From positions 1 through 58,611 of the forward strand of contig ONDO01000013.1 in NCBI GenBank assembly GCA_900316625.1: a stretch of 58,611 bases of DNA, in the 5' to 3' direction. Below, in pieces: positions 1-7,903 of this stretch; position 1 is the stretch's first letter, and each line of letters starts with the position of its first letter. A program made the translations under genes and the position numbers. Below the pieces are notes generated by a model. The model made no database searches. It saw only the letters and a list, made by a program, of their open reading frames with translations, and was not told where the DNA came from. This DNA comes from an uncultured Lachnospiraceae bacterium. GTDB lineage: Bacteria > Bacillota > Clostridia > Lachnospirales > Lachnospiraceae.

Positions 1-1
1 G

Positions 2-187
2 GGCAAGTGGAGAATCCCGGAAAATGAGCTTATGCTGGTGGCAGCACTCGGTGGCAGTATCGGTGCTCTGATTTCGATGTACACCTTCCGTCATAAGACC
101 AAGCATGCCAAATTCGTTCTGGGTGTCCCCATCATCCTGGCGATGCAACTCATGTGTCTTCTCGCATTCATTGTATATGTGAGCTGA
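2..187 (+). CDS. DUF1294 family membrane protein, C-terminal part
   Basis: Only the last 61 codons lie inside the window; the 5' part is cut off by the window edge. The visible peptide begins GKWRIPENELMLVAALGGS and continues with GALISMYTFRHKTKHAKF, then a hydrophobic segment ending in LAFIVYVS. The RIPE...LGGSxGALxxMxxFRHKTxHxKF signature is that of DUF1294 (YdzA-like) small membrane proteins of unknown function, normally about 85-120 residues. The gene ends just before a tandem repeat array. Function unknown. Confidence 0.8.
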   Translation, partial: GKWRIPENELMLVAALGGSIGALISMYTFRHKTKHAKFVLGVPIILAMQLMCLLAFIVYVS

Positions 188-194
188 TTCTCGA

Positions 195-365
195 CCTGAT
201 AGAGTTCTGGTAGAGAATCCTGATAGAGTTCCGGGAAGAGAAGCCTGATAGAGTTCTGGTAGAGGATCCTGATAGAGTCCTGGGAGAGGATCCGGATAGA
301 GTTCCGGGAAGAGAAGCCTGATAGAGTTCTGGGAGAGGATCCGGATAGAGTTCCGGGTAGAGAAG
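195..365. repeat. Seven-copy 24/25-bp intergenic tandem repeat
   Basis: Seven head-to-tail units begin at 195, 219, 244, 268, 292, 317 and 341, alternating 24 and 25 bp. The consensus starts CCTGATAGAGTT and ends in a purine-rich GAGAAG or GAGGAT. Units 5 and 7 carry a perfect 5-bp hairpin, CCGGA-6nt-TCCGG; the others have the same shape with one mismatch. Because the period is not a multiple of three, it is not a coding repeat. It fills most of the 315-bp gap between the DUF1294 gene and the chemoreceptor gene. Confidence 0.9.
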
Positions 366-429
366 CCTGATTCATCTGTGGGAAAATATAAATTATCAGA
401 AAACGGAAACTGAAAATAAAAATACGTTA

Positions 430-460
430 ATCTCCTGTGAAATGAAATATAATAGGAGAT
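430..460 (+). promoter_or_regulatory. Inverted repeat around a TATAAT box, upstream of the chemoreceptor
   Basis: ATCTCCT (430-436) and AGGAGAT (454-460) are perfect inverted repeats that flank a TATAAT hexamer at 448-453. No good -35 hexamer is visible at 16-18 bp, so this may be a promoter core with an operator, or a weak hairpin in the leader of the chemoreceptor gene. A T-rich run follows. Confidence 0.3.
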
Positions 461-502
461 GTAATTTTTTTGTTTTTTTCTGGGGAAATATTTGGGGGAA
501 AT

Positions 503-1969
503 ATGTCATACAATGAACTTCTTGCACGTAAGAATCGTGCGCTTGCTGTAACTCTTCTAATCTGCATTCTGCTTCGCTCTATTGCGAATGCATTTTTCAT
601 CGAATGGATGAAGGTAATTCCCATGGCTGTGGGGGGAATTGTTCTTACTGCCATCCTGCTTCTGATCTCTAAGTGGCTGCACCCTGTGATTCAGGCCTAT
701 CTGATGGTGGCACTGATGTCGGGCATCTCGATCATGCTTATGATCGTCTTCCCTTGCACCACGAACTATCTCATGTTCTTCCTCGCGATCTTCTTCGTCG
801 TCATCTATGAAGATATCCGCCCCATCATTATCCAGTGTGTAATCAGTGCAATCTGCATGTATATTTTCTATCGAAAATATGCAGAAGAACTTGCAAATAC
901 CTGGAGCGCGGATGCCATGGCAATGTGCATCGTCTATATCATCTCCGGAATGATCGTATATATCAGTCTCTGCCGCTTCACCAGGCAGCAGTTTACCGAA
1001 CTGCAGAAGACATCCTTAGAAGCGAAGGAAAAGAGCAACAAGGCCAATCATCTTCTCGGCAAGATCGGTAAATCTGTTGATATCTTAGGCTCCACATCCG
1101 ACAAGTTCAGTGACAGTATCACTGTAACCAACGAGATCGCAAGCCAGCTCGGTTCCGCATCTGAGGATGTTGCCAGAAGAACGGCAGAGGAAGTTGAGAG
1201 AACCGAGGATATCAAGGCCCAGGTTCGTTCTTCCGTAGACCAGCTGCAGGCCATTGCCGATGCATCTCATGAGATGAAGCAGGTCTCCCTCGAAAATGCA
1301 GACCGTGTCCGTCAGGGTGGCGAGAGAGTTGAAAATCTGTCGGAACAGATGATGGAACTCAATGCCAGGATGGATGCTGTCGGCAGTTCTGTTGGTTCTC
1401 TTGCAGATAAGACCAATCAGATCGTTCAGATTCTCGGAACCCTGAATGAGATCACTTCCCAGACGAACCTGCTGTCCTTAAATGCCAGTATCGAGGCAGC
1501 GAGAGCAGGAGAAGCCGGAAGAGGATTTGCAGTCGTTGCAGATGAGATTCGTAACCTGTCTTTAAACTCTGCAAACTTCACCGCCCAGATCCATGAGATC
1601 GTTGAAGGTATTGCGGAGCAGACCAGAGCTGTTCAGAATGAACTCGAGGCAGGACAAAATGCGGTGAATATCTGTACCGAACATGCCAATATGGTACAGG
1701 GATTCTTCGGAGATATCCGTGAGAATACAGATCGTATGACAGCACAGGCAGATTCCATCGGTAATAGCTCAAGCGAGGCAAATTCCCTTATGCAGCAGAC
1801 CATGGAGAATGTGAATAACATTACTGCAAATATTGAATCTACTTCTGCAGCAATGGAAGAGATCTCCAGTAGTATTGCAGATCTGAATGGATCCATCTCC
1901 AAGGTTGTGGATGGATACCAGGATATCAATGAGATCACAACAGACCTCAAGGGTAGTGACACTGATTAA
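503..1969 (+). CDS. Methyl-accepting chemotaxis protein (membrane, no periplasmic sensor)
   Basis: The protein has 488 residues. The ATG at 503 is chosen because GGGGGAA lies just upstream; an in-frame ATG at 470 lacks a comparable site. The N-terminal 170 residues are a run of hydrophobic helices without an obvious extracellular ligand domain, so sensing probably occurs in the membrane or cytoplasm. The C-terminal half is a long coiled coil holding the receptor hairpin tip ([20 protein letters not shown], then [18 protein letters not shown]), the part that contacts CheA and CheW. By family knowledge it modulates a chemotaxis kinase. No che or flagellar gene is nearby, so it is an orphan receptor here. 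A second receptor of the same build lies at 42.7 kb. Confidence 0.93.
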   Translation: MSYNELLARKNRALAVTLLICILLRSIANAFFIEWMKVIPMAVGGIVLTAILLLISKWLHPVIQAYLMVALMSGISIMLMIVFPCTTNYLMFFLAIFFVVIYEDIRPIIIQCVISAICMYIFYRKYAEELANTWSADAMAMCIVYIISGMIVYISLCRFTRQQFTELQKTSLEAKEKSNKANHLLGKIGKSVDILGSTSDKFSDSITVTNEIASQLGSASEDVARRTAEEVERTEDIKAQVRSSVDQLQAIADASHEMKQVSLENADRVRQGGERVENLSEQMMELNARMDAVGSSVGSLADKTNQIVQILGTLNEITSQTNLLSLNASIEAARAGEAGRGFAVVADEIRNLSLNSANFTAQIHEIVEGIAEQTRAVQNELEAGQNAVNICTEHANMVQGFFGDIRENTDRMTAQADSIGNSSSEANSLMQQTMENVNNITANIESTSAAMEEISSSIADLNGSISKVVDGYQDINEITTDLKGSDTD

Positions 1970-1995
1970 TAGTAAATAAAAGAAGATCAATGAAG

Positions 1996-2046
1996 AACAG
2001 ACTACAGGAAGGTCCGGTGATGGATTACGGTAGTCTGTTTTTTTCT
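1996..2046 (+). terminator. Rho-independent terminator after the chemoreceptor
   Basis: The 10-bp stem AACAGACTAC (1996-2005) pairs with GTAGTCTGTT (2030-2039) and runs into a T tract. Confidence 0.8.
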
Positions 2047-2087
2047 TAGGCATTCCTATACCCTTGTAGGATAAAGGTCCAGACTCG

Positions 2088-2116
2088 TTGACTTTAGGAC
2101 GATAACGTGTTATTGT
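2088..2116 (+). promoter_or_regulatory. Sigma-A type promoter for the TrpXYZ-like operon
   Basis: TTGACT (2088-2093) is separated by 17 bp from TATTGT (2111-2116), about 180 bp upstream of the substrate-binding protein gene. The transcript would carry the hairpin repeat array as its leader. Confidence 0.55.
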
Positions 2117-2154
2117 CTTAAATAATCCGAGAAAATGAGTGAAAATTTCTCAAG

Positions 2155-2275
2155 GATTCAGGATGAGAAAAGGAAAAAGATTCAGCAATATGAATCGGAA
2201 AAAGAAAAAAGATTCAGATATAGGAATCGGGAAAAGGAAAGAAGATTCAGGTATTTGAATCAGGGAAAAAGAGAA
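2155..2275 (+). repeat. Three-copy 32/33-bp hairpin repeat in the leader of the ABC operon
   Basis: GATTCA...TGAATC hairpins (6-bp stem, 6-nt loop; the middle copy has one mismatch) start at 2179, 2211 and 2244. A partial unit lies at 2155. Each is followed by a purine-only linker resembling GGAAAAAGAAAAA. The reading frame stays open upstream into the binding-protein gene, but the sequence reads as charged low-complexity residues and the lipoprotein signal begins only at 2297, so I treat it as untranslated leader. Confidence 0.8.
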
Positions 2276-2296
2276 AAGATATTGGAGGAAAGTGAT

Positions 2297-3292
2297 ATGA
2301 AAAAGAGAGTTCTCGCAGGCTTACTCACTGCAGCAATTGCTGCATCAGCACTTACCGGATGTGGTTCCGGTGACAGTGCATCGAATGGTGGCAATAAGAA
2401 TGCCAAGTATCAGGTTGGCGTTCTTCAGCTGGTTCAGCATCCCGCACTGGATCGTGCTACGGAGGGATTCAAGGCAGCTCTGCATGACAAGCTTGGTGCT
2501 GAAGTGAACATCGATGTTCAGAACGCAGCAGGTGATACTGCTCAGTGTTCTACCATCGCAAACTCTTTTGTCTCCGCAGGAGATGACCTGATCTTCGCAA
2601 ATGCGACAGGTGCTCTTCAGGCAGCAGCTGCAGCAACGGCTGACATTCCTATTGTAGGAACCAGTGTTACTGACTATGCTACCGCACTTTCCATCGATAA
2701 CTGGTCCGGAACAACCGGTAAGAACATTACCGGTACTTCCGATCTTGCACCCCTGGATCAACAGGCAGATATGTTAGAGGAACTCTTCCCTGTTGCTGAT
2801 TACTCCAAGGTTGGTATCATCTACTGCTCTGCAGAAGCAAATTCCAAGTATCAGGCAGATGAGATTACCAAGGCACTGACTGCAAAGGGCTATACGGTTG
2901 AGGCATTCCAGTTCTCTGATTCTAACGATGTTGCATCTGTAACCCAGAGCGCATGTGATGCATCTGATGTTCTCTATGTTCCTACAGATAACACTGCAGC
3001 AAACTGTGCCGAGAACATCAACAATGTTGCACTTCCTGCAAAAACGCCCATCATCGCTGGTGAGGAAGGCATCTGTGCCGGATGTGGTGTAGCAACCCTT
3101 TCCATCGATTACTATGATCTGGGATATGCTGCCGGCGAGATGGCATACGACATTCTCGTAAATGGTGCTGATCCTGCAACCATGCAGATTGGATATGCAC
3201 CTGAGGTAACCAAGGAATACAACGCAGATATCTGCGAGAAGCTCGGGGTAGAGATTCCCGCTGACTACACAGCAATTAAGAAAGATAAGTGA
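2297..3292 (+). CDS. ABC transporter substrate-binding lipoprotein (TrpX/ABC_sub_bind family)
   Basis: The protein has 331 residues. The start at 2297 follows TTGGAGGAAAG and gives a clean lipoprotein signal, MKKRVLAGLLTAAIAASALTG, with the lipobox cysteine at TGC. The mature part is a two-lobed periplasmic-binding fold of the ABC_sub_bind family, containing QLVQHPALDRATEGF near the N-terminus and VYVPTDN later. Related Streptococcus and Clostridia systems import tryptophan, tyrosine or similar ligands; the exact ligand cannot be read from sequence. It is the first gene of a three-gene transporter followed by its permease (30 bp gap) and ATPase. The protein is anchored on the outer face of the membrane and delivers ligand to the permease. 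Confidence 0.9.
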   Translation: MKKRVLAGLLTAAIAASALTGCGSGDSASNGGNKNAKYQVGVLQLVQHPALDRATEGFKAALHDKLGAEVNIDVQNAAGDTAQCSTIANSFVSAGDDLIFANATGALQAAAAATADIPIVGTSVTDYATALSIDNWSGTTGKNITGTSDLAPLDQQADMLEELFPVADYSKVGIIYCSAEANSKYQADEITKALTAKGYTVEAFQFSDSNDVASVTQSACDASDVLYVPTDNTAANCAENINNVALPAKTPIIAGEEGICAGCGVATLSIDYYDLGYAAGEMAYDILVNGADPATMQIGYAPEVTKEYNADICEKLGVEIPADYTAIKKDK

Positions 3293-3322
3293 TAAGTACT
3301 TGTAAGTAAGAGGTAAGTAACA

Positions 3323-4234
3323 ATGGCTTCATTTATTAACATGATTCCGGGCGATGTAGCACAGGGTCTCATCTGGGGTATCATGGCACTCGGCGTATTC
3401 ATGACCTTCAAGATCCTGAATTTCGCTGATATGACCGTCGATGGAACATTCGCGACCGGCGGTGCAGTAACGGTCATGCTGATCATCTCAGGGGTATCGA
3501 CTCCGGTCGCTCTTCTGGTTGCAGTAATCGCAGGTATTCTGGCAGGTATTATGACTGGATTCTTCCATACGGTTCTGGGTATTCCGGACATCCTGGCGGG
3601 AATTCTGTCGCAGATGGCTCTCTATTCCATCAATCTGAATATTATGGGTGGTGCGAATAAGGCAGTATCTGTTGATGTCTACAATCTTATGGTATCCCTT
3701 CGATATGTATCGAAGACCATTGTGATTGCACTTATCTTCGTTGCAGTTGTTATGCTTCTTATGTACTGGTACTTTGGAACGGAGCAGGGTTCTGCTATTC
3801 GTGCGACCGGTAATAATCCGCATATGTCTCTGGCACAGGGGATCAACATCTCTGTCATGAAGGTCATCGGTCTTGCAGTATCGAATGGACTGGTTGCCCT
3901 CTCTGGCGGACTCTTCGCACAGTATCAGGGCTTTGCAGACATCAATATGGGACGTGGCTCCATCGTTATCGGTCTTGCAGCTGTAATCATCGGTGAAGTA
4001 CTTGGTAATGCCATATTTGGAAAGCGAATGAACTTCATGCTTCGTATGACTTTCGTTGTAATTGGTGCCATCATCTTCTATCTGGTCATCGGTGTCGTTC
4101 TGTGGCTGCACTTCCCGTCTGACGACCTCAAGCTCTTCACCACAGTTATCGTTGCAATCTTCATGGCAGTTCCGTATCTCAAGGATAAGGCAACGCATTC
4201 ATATCGCAGTGCCGGAAAGGGAGGTAGGAACTAA
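3323..4234 (+). CDS. ABC transporter permease (TrpY-like)
   Basis: The protein has 303 residues, with about eight hydrophobic segments from GLIWGIMALGVFMTFKILNF onward, and belongs to the branched-chain-like permease superfamily (BPD_transp_2). FADMTVDGTFATGGA near the N-terminus and RATGNNPHMSLAQGI in the central loop are typical of permeases that partner ABC_sub_bind proteins. AGTAAGAGGTAAGT precedes the start. It shares one base with the next gene (TAATG at 4232-4236), so translation is coupled. It forms the membrane channel of the transporter. Confidence 0.9.
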   Translation: MASFINMIPGDVAQGLIWGIMALGVFMTFKILNFADMTVDGTFATGGAVTVMLIISGVSTPVALLVAVIAGILAGIMTGFFHTVLGIPDILAGILSQMALYSINLNIMGGANKAVSVDVYNLMVSLRYVSKTIVIALIFVAVVMLLMYWYFGTEQGSAIRATGNNPHMSLAQGINISVMKVIGLAVSNGLVALSGGLFAQYQGFADINMGRGSIVIGLAAVIIGEVLGNAIFGKRMNFMLRMTFVVIGAIIFYLVIGVVLWLHFPSDDLKLFTTVIVAIFMAVPYLKDKATHSYRSAGKGGRN

Positions 4235-5031
4235 TGCTTCGCGTAACAGACATTCATAAAACATTCAATGCCGGAACCGTCAATGAGAAGCAGGCCCTTC
4301 GTGGTGTCTCTCTGAATCTCGAAGATGGTGAGTTCGTCACCGTCATCGGTGGTAACGGAGCCGGAAAGTCAACATTCTTAAATGCAGTTGCAGGTGTATG
4401 GCCCATCGACTCCGGATCCATCGAAATCGATGGCACGGATGTGACAGGCCTCTCTGAACATGTTCGTGCAAAGTATCTGGGCCGTGTCTTCCAGGATCCT
4501 ATGACAGGTACTGCTGCAGACATGGAGATCGAAGAGAATCTCGCCCTGGCAGCAAGACGTGGCAAGAGCCGTTCTCCCTTCCGTTGGGGTGTCACCAAGG
4601 AAGAGCATGAGAAGTACAGAGAATTGCTCGCACAGCTGGATCTGGGACTGGAAGACAGAATGACCGCTAAGGTTGGTCTTCTCTCCGGTGGACAGAGACA
4701 GGCACTGACTCTTCTTATGGCGACCCTGCAGAAACCGAGCCTGCTCCTCTTAGATGAGCACACAGCAGCACTTGATCCTAAGACTGCCGCTAAGGTTCTT
4801 GAGACCACAGAGAAGATCGTTCAGGCAAACCACCTGACCACGATGATGATCACTCATAACATGCGTGATGCAATCGCACATGGGAATCGTCTGATCATGA
4901 TGAATGAAGGACGTATCGTCCTGAATATAGCCGGAGAAGAGAAGAAGAAGCTTACGATCGAAGACCTTCTTCACAAGTTCGAGGAAGTCTCCGGTGAGGA
5001 ATTCACAAACGACAAGGCTTTGCTATCCTGA
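4234..5031 (+). CDS. ABC transporter ATP-binding protein (TrpZ-like)
   Basis: The protein has 265 residues. Motifs run in canonical order: Walker A GGNGAGKST, Q-loop FQDPMTGT, signature LSGGQRQAL, Walker B LLLLDEHTAALD and the H-loop histidine in MMITHNM. It powers the preceding permease and binding protein, since start and stop codons overlap. DEHTAALDP rather than the common DEPTSALDP is usual in this subfamily. A strong terminator follows, closing the operon. Confidence 0.93.
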   Translation: MLRVTDIHKTFNAGTVNEKQALRGVSLNLEDGEFVTVIGGNGAGKSTFLNAVAGVWPIDSGSIEIDGTDVTGLSEHVRAKYLGRVFQDPMTGTAADMEIEENLALAARRGKSRSPFRWGVTKEEHEKYRELLAQLDLGLEDRMTAKVGLLSGGQRQALTLLMATLQKPSLLLLDEHTAALDPKTAAKVLETTEKIVQANHLTTMMITHNMRDAIAHGNRLIMMNEGRIVLNIAGEEKKKLTIEDLLHKFEEVSGEEFTNDKALLS

Positions 5032-5040
5032 ACCCTCTTA

Positions 5041-5073
5041 GAGGTCCTGCTGTGAGGCAGGGCTTCTTTTTTT
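5041..5073 (+). terminator. Rho-independent terminator of the TrpXYZ-like operon
   Basis: A 10-bp stem (5041-5050 with 5057-5066, two G-T wobbles) is followed by a seven-T tract. Confidence 0.85.
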
Positions 5074-5170
5074 CAAAGACTAAAAATGAGAATATATGCA
5101 GGAAATGCCCGTATGCTATACATTTCTCAAGGAAATATACAATTAAAATAAATAAATATTCAAAAACTAC

Positions 5171-5199
5171 TTGCATAGGGTGAATAATAATGCTATTAT
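5171..5199 (+). promoter_or_regulatory. Promoter of the polar amino-acid ABC operon
   Basis: TTGCAT (5171-5176) is 17 bp from TATTAT (5194-5199). The surrounding AT-rich sequence, GTGAATAATAATGC and onward, is an imperfect palindrome over the -10 region that could be an amino-acid-responsive operator; that part is speculation. Confidence 0.6.
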
Positions 5200-5257
5200 G
5201 TCAACATTCAATGACCAAATACTCATCACCTGGGATGAAAAAGAAAGAAGGCAGACG

Positions 5258-6004
5258 ATGAAGAATATGATGAAGAAAGCAGTTGTACTTGCTCTCGCAG
5301 GTACCATGGCAATGGGAATCTTCGCTGGATGCGGTAAGAGCTCCGATACTCTCGTAATGGCAACCAACGCTACCTTCCCTCCTTATGAATATCACGAGGG
5401 CAACAGCATTGTTGGTATCGATGTTGAGATCGCAAATGCCATCGGTGAGAAGATTGGCAAGAAGATCGAGATCGAGGATGTTGAGTTCGATTCCATCGTT
5501 GCTGGCGTTCAGTCCGGCAAGTACGATTTCGGTATGGCCGGTATGACCGTTACCGATGAGCGTAAGAAGAATGTTAACTTCAGTGATCCTTATACCACTG
5601 CAGTTCAGTCCGTTATCGTTCCTGAGGATTCTGCTATCGCTTCCGTTGATGACATCACTTCCGATATGAAGATTGGCGTTCAGCAGGGTACCACCGGTGA
5701 TATCTATGCATCTGATGATTATGGCGAAGATGCAGTTACCAAGTACAAGAGTGGTCCGGATGCAGTTCAGGCACTTCTTGCCGGTAAGGTTGATCTCGTT
5801 ATCATCGACAACCAGCCCGCTAAGTCCTATGTCGCTGCAAATGAGGGTCTGAAGATTCTTGATACTGCATATGCTGAAGAAGAGTATGCAATTGCAATCA
5901 ACAAGCAGAATGATGAACTCTTAAAAGAGGTCAACACCGCGCTCTCTGAGCTCCAGGCTGACGGCACCATCGACAGCATCATCAAGAAATATATTAAGGA
6001 CTGA
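5258..6004 (+). CDS. Polar amino-acid ABC transporter substrate-binding lipoprotein
   Basis: The protein has 248 residues. The start at 5258 is preceded by AAAGAAGG and opens with MKNMMKKAVVLALAGTMAMG, a lipoprotein signal ending in FAGC. The mature domain is SBP_bac_3: MATNATFPPYEYHEGNSIVG, then GIDVEIANAIG, then FGMAGMTVTDERKKNVNFSD and QQGTTGDIYA. These match cluster-F binding proteins for polar or basic amino acids; the ligand-binding Arg and Asp positions appear kept, but the specific amino acid cannot be deduced. It is the first gene of a binding protein-permease-ATPase operon. A longer frame upstream reaches 5171, but that covers the promoter. Confidence 0.93.
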   Translation: MKNMMKKAVVLALAGTMAMGIFAGCGKSSDTLVMATNATFPPYEYHEGNSIVGIDVEIANAIGEKIGKKIEIEDVEFDSIVAGVQSGKYDFGMAGMTVTDERKKNVNFSDPYTTAVQSVIVPEDSAIASVDDITSDMKIGVQQGTTGDIYASDDYGEDAVTKYKSGPDAVQALLAGKVDLVIIDNQPAKSYVAANEGLKILDTAYAEEEYAIAINKQNDELLKEVNTALSELQADGTIDSIIKKYIKD

Positions 6005-6047
6005 TCAGTTCCGAATATAAAAAGACGGATAGGTCTGTAAATATATT

Positions 6048-6160
6048 GGGCAGATTGCCCCGGAAAAAGAGATTATGGGCAGATTGCCCGGGAAAAGAAA
6101 TTATGGGCAGATTGTCCCGGAAAAAGAAATTATGGGCAGATTGCCCGGGAAAAGATATAA
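6048..6160 (+). repeat. Four-copy 28/29-bp hairpin repeat between binding-protein and permease genes
   Basis: GGGCAGATTGCCC hairpins (5-bp stem GGGCA/TGCCC, 3-nt loop) begin at 6048, 6077, 6105 and 6134. The third has one change (TGTCC). Each is followed by CGGAAAAAGA-type purine linkers. The array lies in the transcript between the binding-protein stop and the permease start, where it could stabilise the upstream mRNA segment. Confidence 0.88.
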
Positions 6161-6190
6161 TAAGAAAAGATTGCTTGAATGAAAGATAGA

Positions 6191-6216
6191 AGAGGGCGGC
6201 GTTTGTCGCCCTCTTT
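6191..6216 (+). terminator. Attenuating hairpin upstream of the permease gene
   Basis: AGAGGGCG (6191-6198) pairs with CGCCCTCT (6207-6214) and is followed by only three Ts. It sits inside the operon just before the permease ribosome site. A leaky terminator here would give more binding protein than permease, as is usual for ABC importers. Confidence 0.55.
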
Positions 6217-6236
6217 AGTGCGGAGGTAAGAAAGAC

Positions 6237-6950
6237 ATGAAAGAAGACTTAATACAGGTGTTTGTCACTGACAACCGGTGGCAGCTCTTACTCAGCGGTC
6301 TCGGAGCAACAATTCTTATTACAATTGTCGCTGCAATCCTGGGTATCATCCTCGGTGTTGTTACAGGTATCGTGCGTTCGGCCTGGGACAAGAACAGAGA
6401 GCGTATGGAGAGAAACAGAACGGCAGGGTACTGGATACTTCGTATCTTAAACCGCATCGCTGTTATCTACATCACCATTATTCGTGGTACACCTACTGTC
6501 GTACAGCTCATGCTGTGCTACTTCGCAATCTTCGCCTCTGCACGTAATGGTCTGCCGGTTGCAATGCTTGCATTCGGCCTGAACTCCGGTGCATATGTTG
6601 CCGAGATCATCCGTGGTGGTATCATGTCCATGGATGACGGCCAGTTCGAAGCAGGACGTTCCCTGGGCTTCAATTATCCCCAGACCATGCGTTATGTCAT
6701 CATTCCCCAGGTGGTTAAGGCAGTACTTCCTGCCCTTATGAACGAGTTCATCACTCTCTTCAAGGAGACTTCCATCGCAGGTTACGTTGGTATCCGTGAT
6801 CTTACCAAGGCTGGAGACATCATCCGTGCGGCGACCTATCTCGCACTGCCTCCCCTTCTTGCTACCGCGGCAATCTATCTCGCAATCGTTATGCTTCTGA
6901 CCGCAGTTGAAACCAGATTCGAAAGGAGTCTTCGTAAGAATGAGCTATGA
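6237..6950 (+). CDS. Polar amino-acid ABC transporter permease
   Basis: The protein has 237 residues. CGGAGGTAAG lies seven bases before the start. HisM/GlnP-type permease: several membrane helices and the EAA loop around [20 protein letters not shown], which docks on the ATPase, plus [19 protein letters not shown] near the C-terminus. It probably works as a homodimer, because no second permease gene is present. Its 3' end overlaps the ATPase start by 11 bp. Confidence 0.93.
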   Translation: MKEDLIQVFVTDNRWQLLLSGLGATILITIVAAILGIILGVVTGIVRSAWDKNRERMERNRTAGYWILRILNRIAVIYITIIRGTPTVVQLMLCYFAIFASARNGLPVAMLAFGLNSGAYVAEIIRGGIMSMDDGQFEAGRSLGFNYPQTMRYVIIPQVVKAVLPALMNEFITLFKETSIAGYVGIRDLTKAGDIIRAATYLALPPLLATAAIYLAIVMLLTAVETRFERSLRKNEL

Positions 6951-7683
6951 TCCACTTATTTCCGTCAGAAATCTAGAGAAACATTACGGAGACGGTGCCA
7001 TTCATGCACTTGACGGAGTCTCCCTCGACATCAAGAGCGGTGAAGTAGTGGTCATCATCGGACCTTCCGGATCCGGTAAGTCCACTCTGCTTCGTTCCCT
7101 CAATCTTCTCGAACTTCCAACCAGTGGAACCATCACAGTTGATGGCATTGAGATCACCGATCCCAAGGTCGATATCGACAAGCACAGACAGAAGATGGGA
7201 ATGGTTTTCCAGCACTTCAACCTCTTCCCTAACATGACCATTCTTCGCAATATGACCATCGCCCCCACCAAGCTGCTCGGCAAGTCCGAAGCAGATGCAG
7301 AGGCACAGGCCCGTGAACTCTTAGAGCGTGTCAACCTGGCAGATCGTGCGGAGAATTATCCCAACCAGCTCTCTGGTGGACAGCAGCAGCGTATCGCTAT
7401 TGTTCGTGCTCTTTGTATGGATCCTGAGATCATGCTCTTCGATGAACCGACTTCCGCTCTCGATCCCGAGATGGTTGGAGAAGTTCTCGATGTTATGAAG
7501 GGTCTTGCAAAGGACGGTATGACCATGGCAGTGGTTACCCACGAGATGGGATTCGCCCGTGAAGTTGCTGACCGTGTGATCTTCATGGATGCCGGCAGGA
7601 TTATCGAGCAGGGTACGCCGGAAGAGATCTTCGAGCATCCGAAGAGTGATCGGCTTCAGAACTTCCTTGCGAAGATCCTGTGA
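6940..7683 (+). CDS. Polar amino-acid ABC transporter ATP-binding protein
   Basis: The protein has 247 residues. The ATG at 6940 is preferred over an in-frame one at 6907 because AAAGGAG lies 12 bases upstream. GlnQ-type ATPase: Walker [13 protein letters not shown]-loop [10 protein letters not shown], signature [15 protein letters not shown], Walker [19 protein letters not shown]-loop [12 protein letters not shown]. It drives the preceding permease. It is the last gene of its operon. Confidence 0.95.
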   Translation: MSYDPLISVRNLEKHYGDGAIHALDGVSLDIKSGEVVVIIGPSGSGKSTLLRSLNLLELPTSGTITVDGIEITDPKVDIDKHRQKMGMVFQHFNLFPNMTILRNMTIAPTKLLGKSEADAEAQARELLERVNLADRAENYPNQLSGGQQQRIAIVRALCMDPEIMLFDEPTSALDPEMVGEVLDVMKGLAKDGMTMAVVTHEMGFAREVADRVIFMDAGRIIEQGTPEEIFEHPKSDRLQNFLAKIL

Positions 7684-7737
7684 TACATGTGCCATGTCAT
7701 GTGCGTAGAATGTGGCATGGATGAATATGGAAATATT

Positions 7738-7802
7738 GAGCACCCGGCAGTGTGCTTATGGCCCCAGGAGAGCTGGAGTGACCATAAGTCCTGCGGGTGC
7801 TC
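7738..7802 (+). terminator. Long structured element after the amino-acid transporter operon
   Basis: A 65-nt structure: GAGCACCCGGCAG pairs with CTGCGGGTGCTC (one bulge), and inside it CTTATGG pairs with CCATAAG around a loop rich in GGAG. The T tract that follows is weak (TTCATTT). It most likely terminates or protects the operon transcript; no known RNA family was recognised. Confidence 0.6.
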
Positions 7803-7842
7803 TTCATTTATGTGAAAGTTTTCTGAACTCGAGTGGGCTTCG

Positions 7843-7871
7843 TTGATTTTTGGAGGATGAATTCATATAAT
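7843..7871 (+). promoter_or_regulatory. Promoter of ftsH
   Basis: TTGATT (7843-7848) is 17 bp from TATAAT (7866-7871), 33 bp before the ftsH start codon. Confidence 0.65.
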
Positions 7872-7903
7872 GAGATGAAAAAGTGACTTAGATAAGAGGT
7901 AAT

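Noticed and set aside
195-365. CRISPR array
   Set aside because: Units are adjacent and near-identical with no unique spacers, and no cas genes are present.
91-375. Minus-strand ORF with repeated SIRIL residues
   Set aside because: It is a translation of the tandem repeat in the antisense direction, overlaps the DUF1294 gene, and has no ribosome site.
2135-2296. 54-residue N-terminal extension of the TrpX-like protein
   Set aside because: It reads through the hairpin repeats as low-complexity charged sequence and would bury the lipoprotein signal.
5074-5257. T-box or amino-acid riboswitch before the amino-acid transporter
   Set aside because: No T-box sequence or other known aptamer core was visible; only a promoter.
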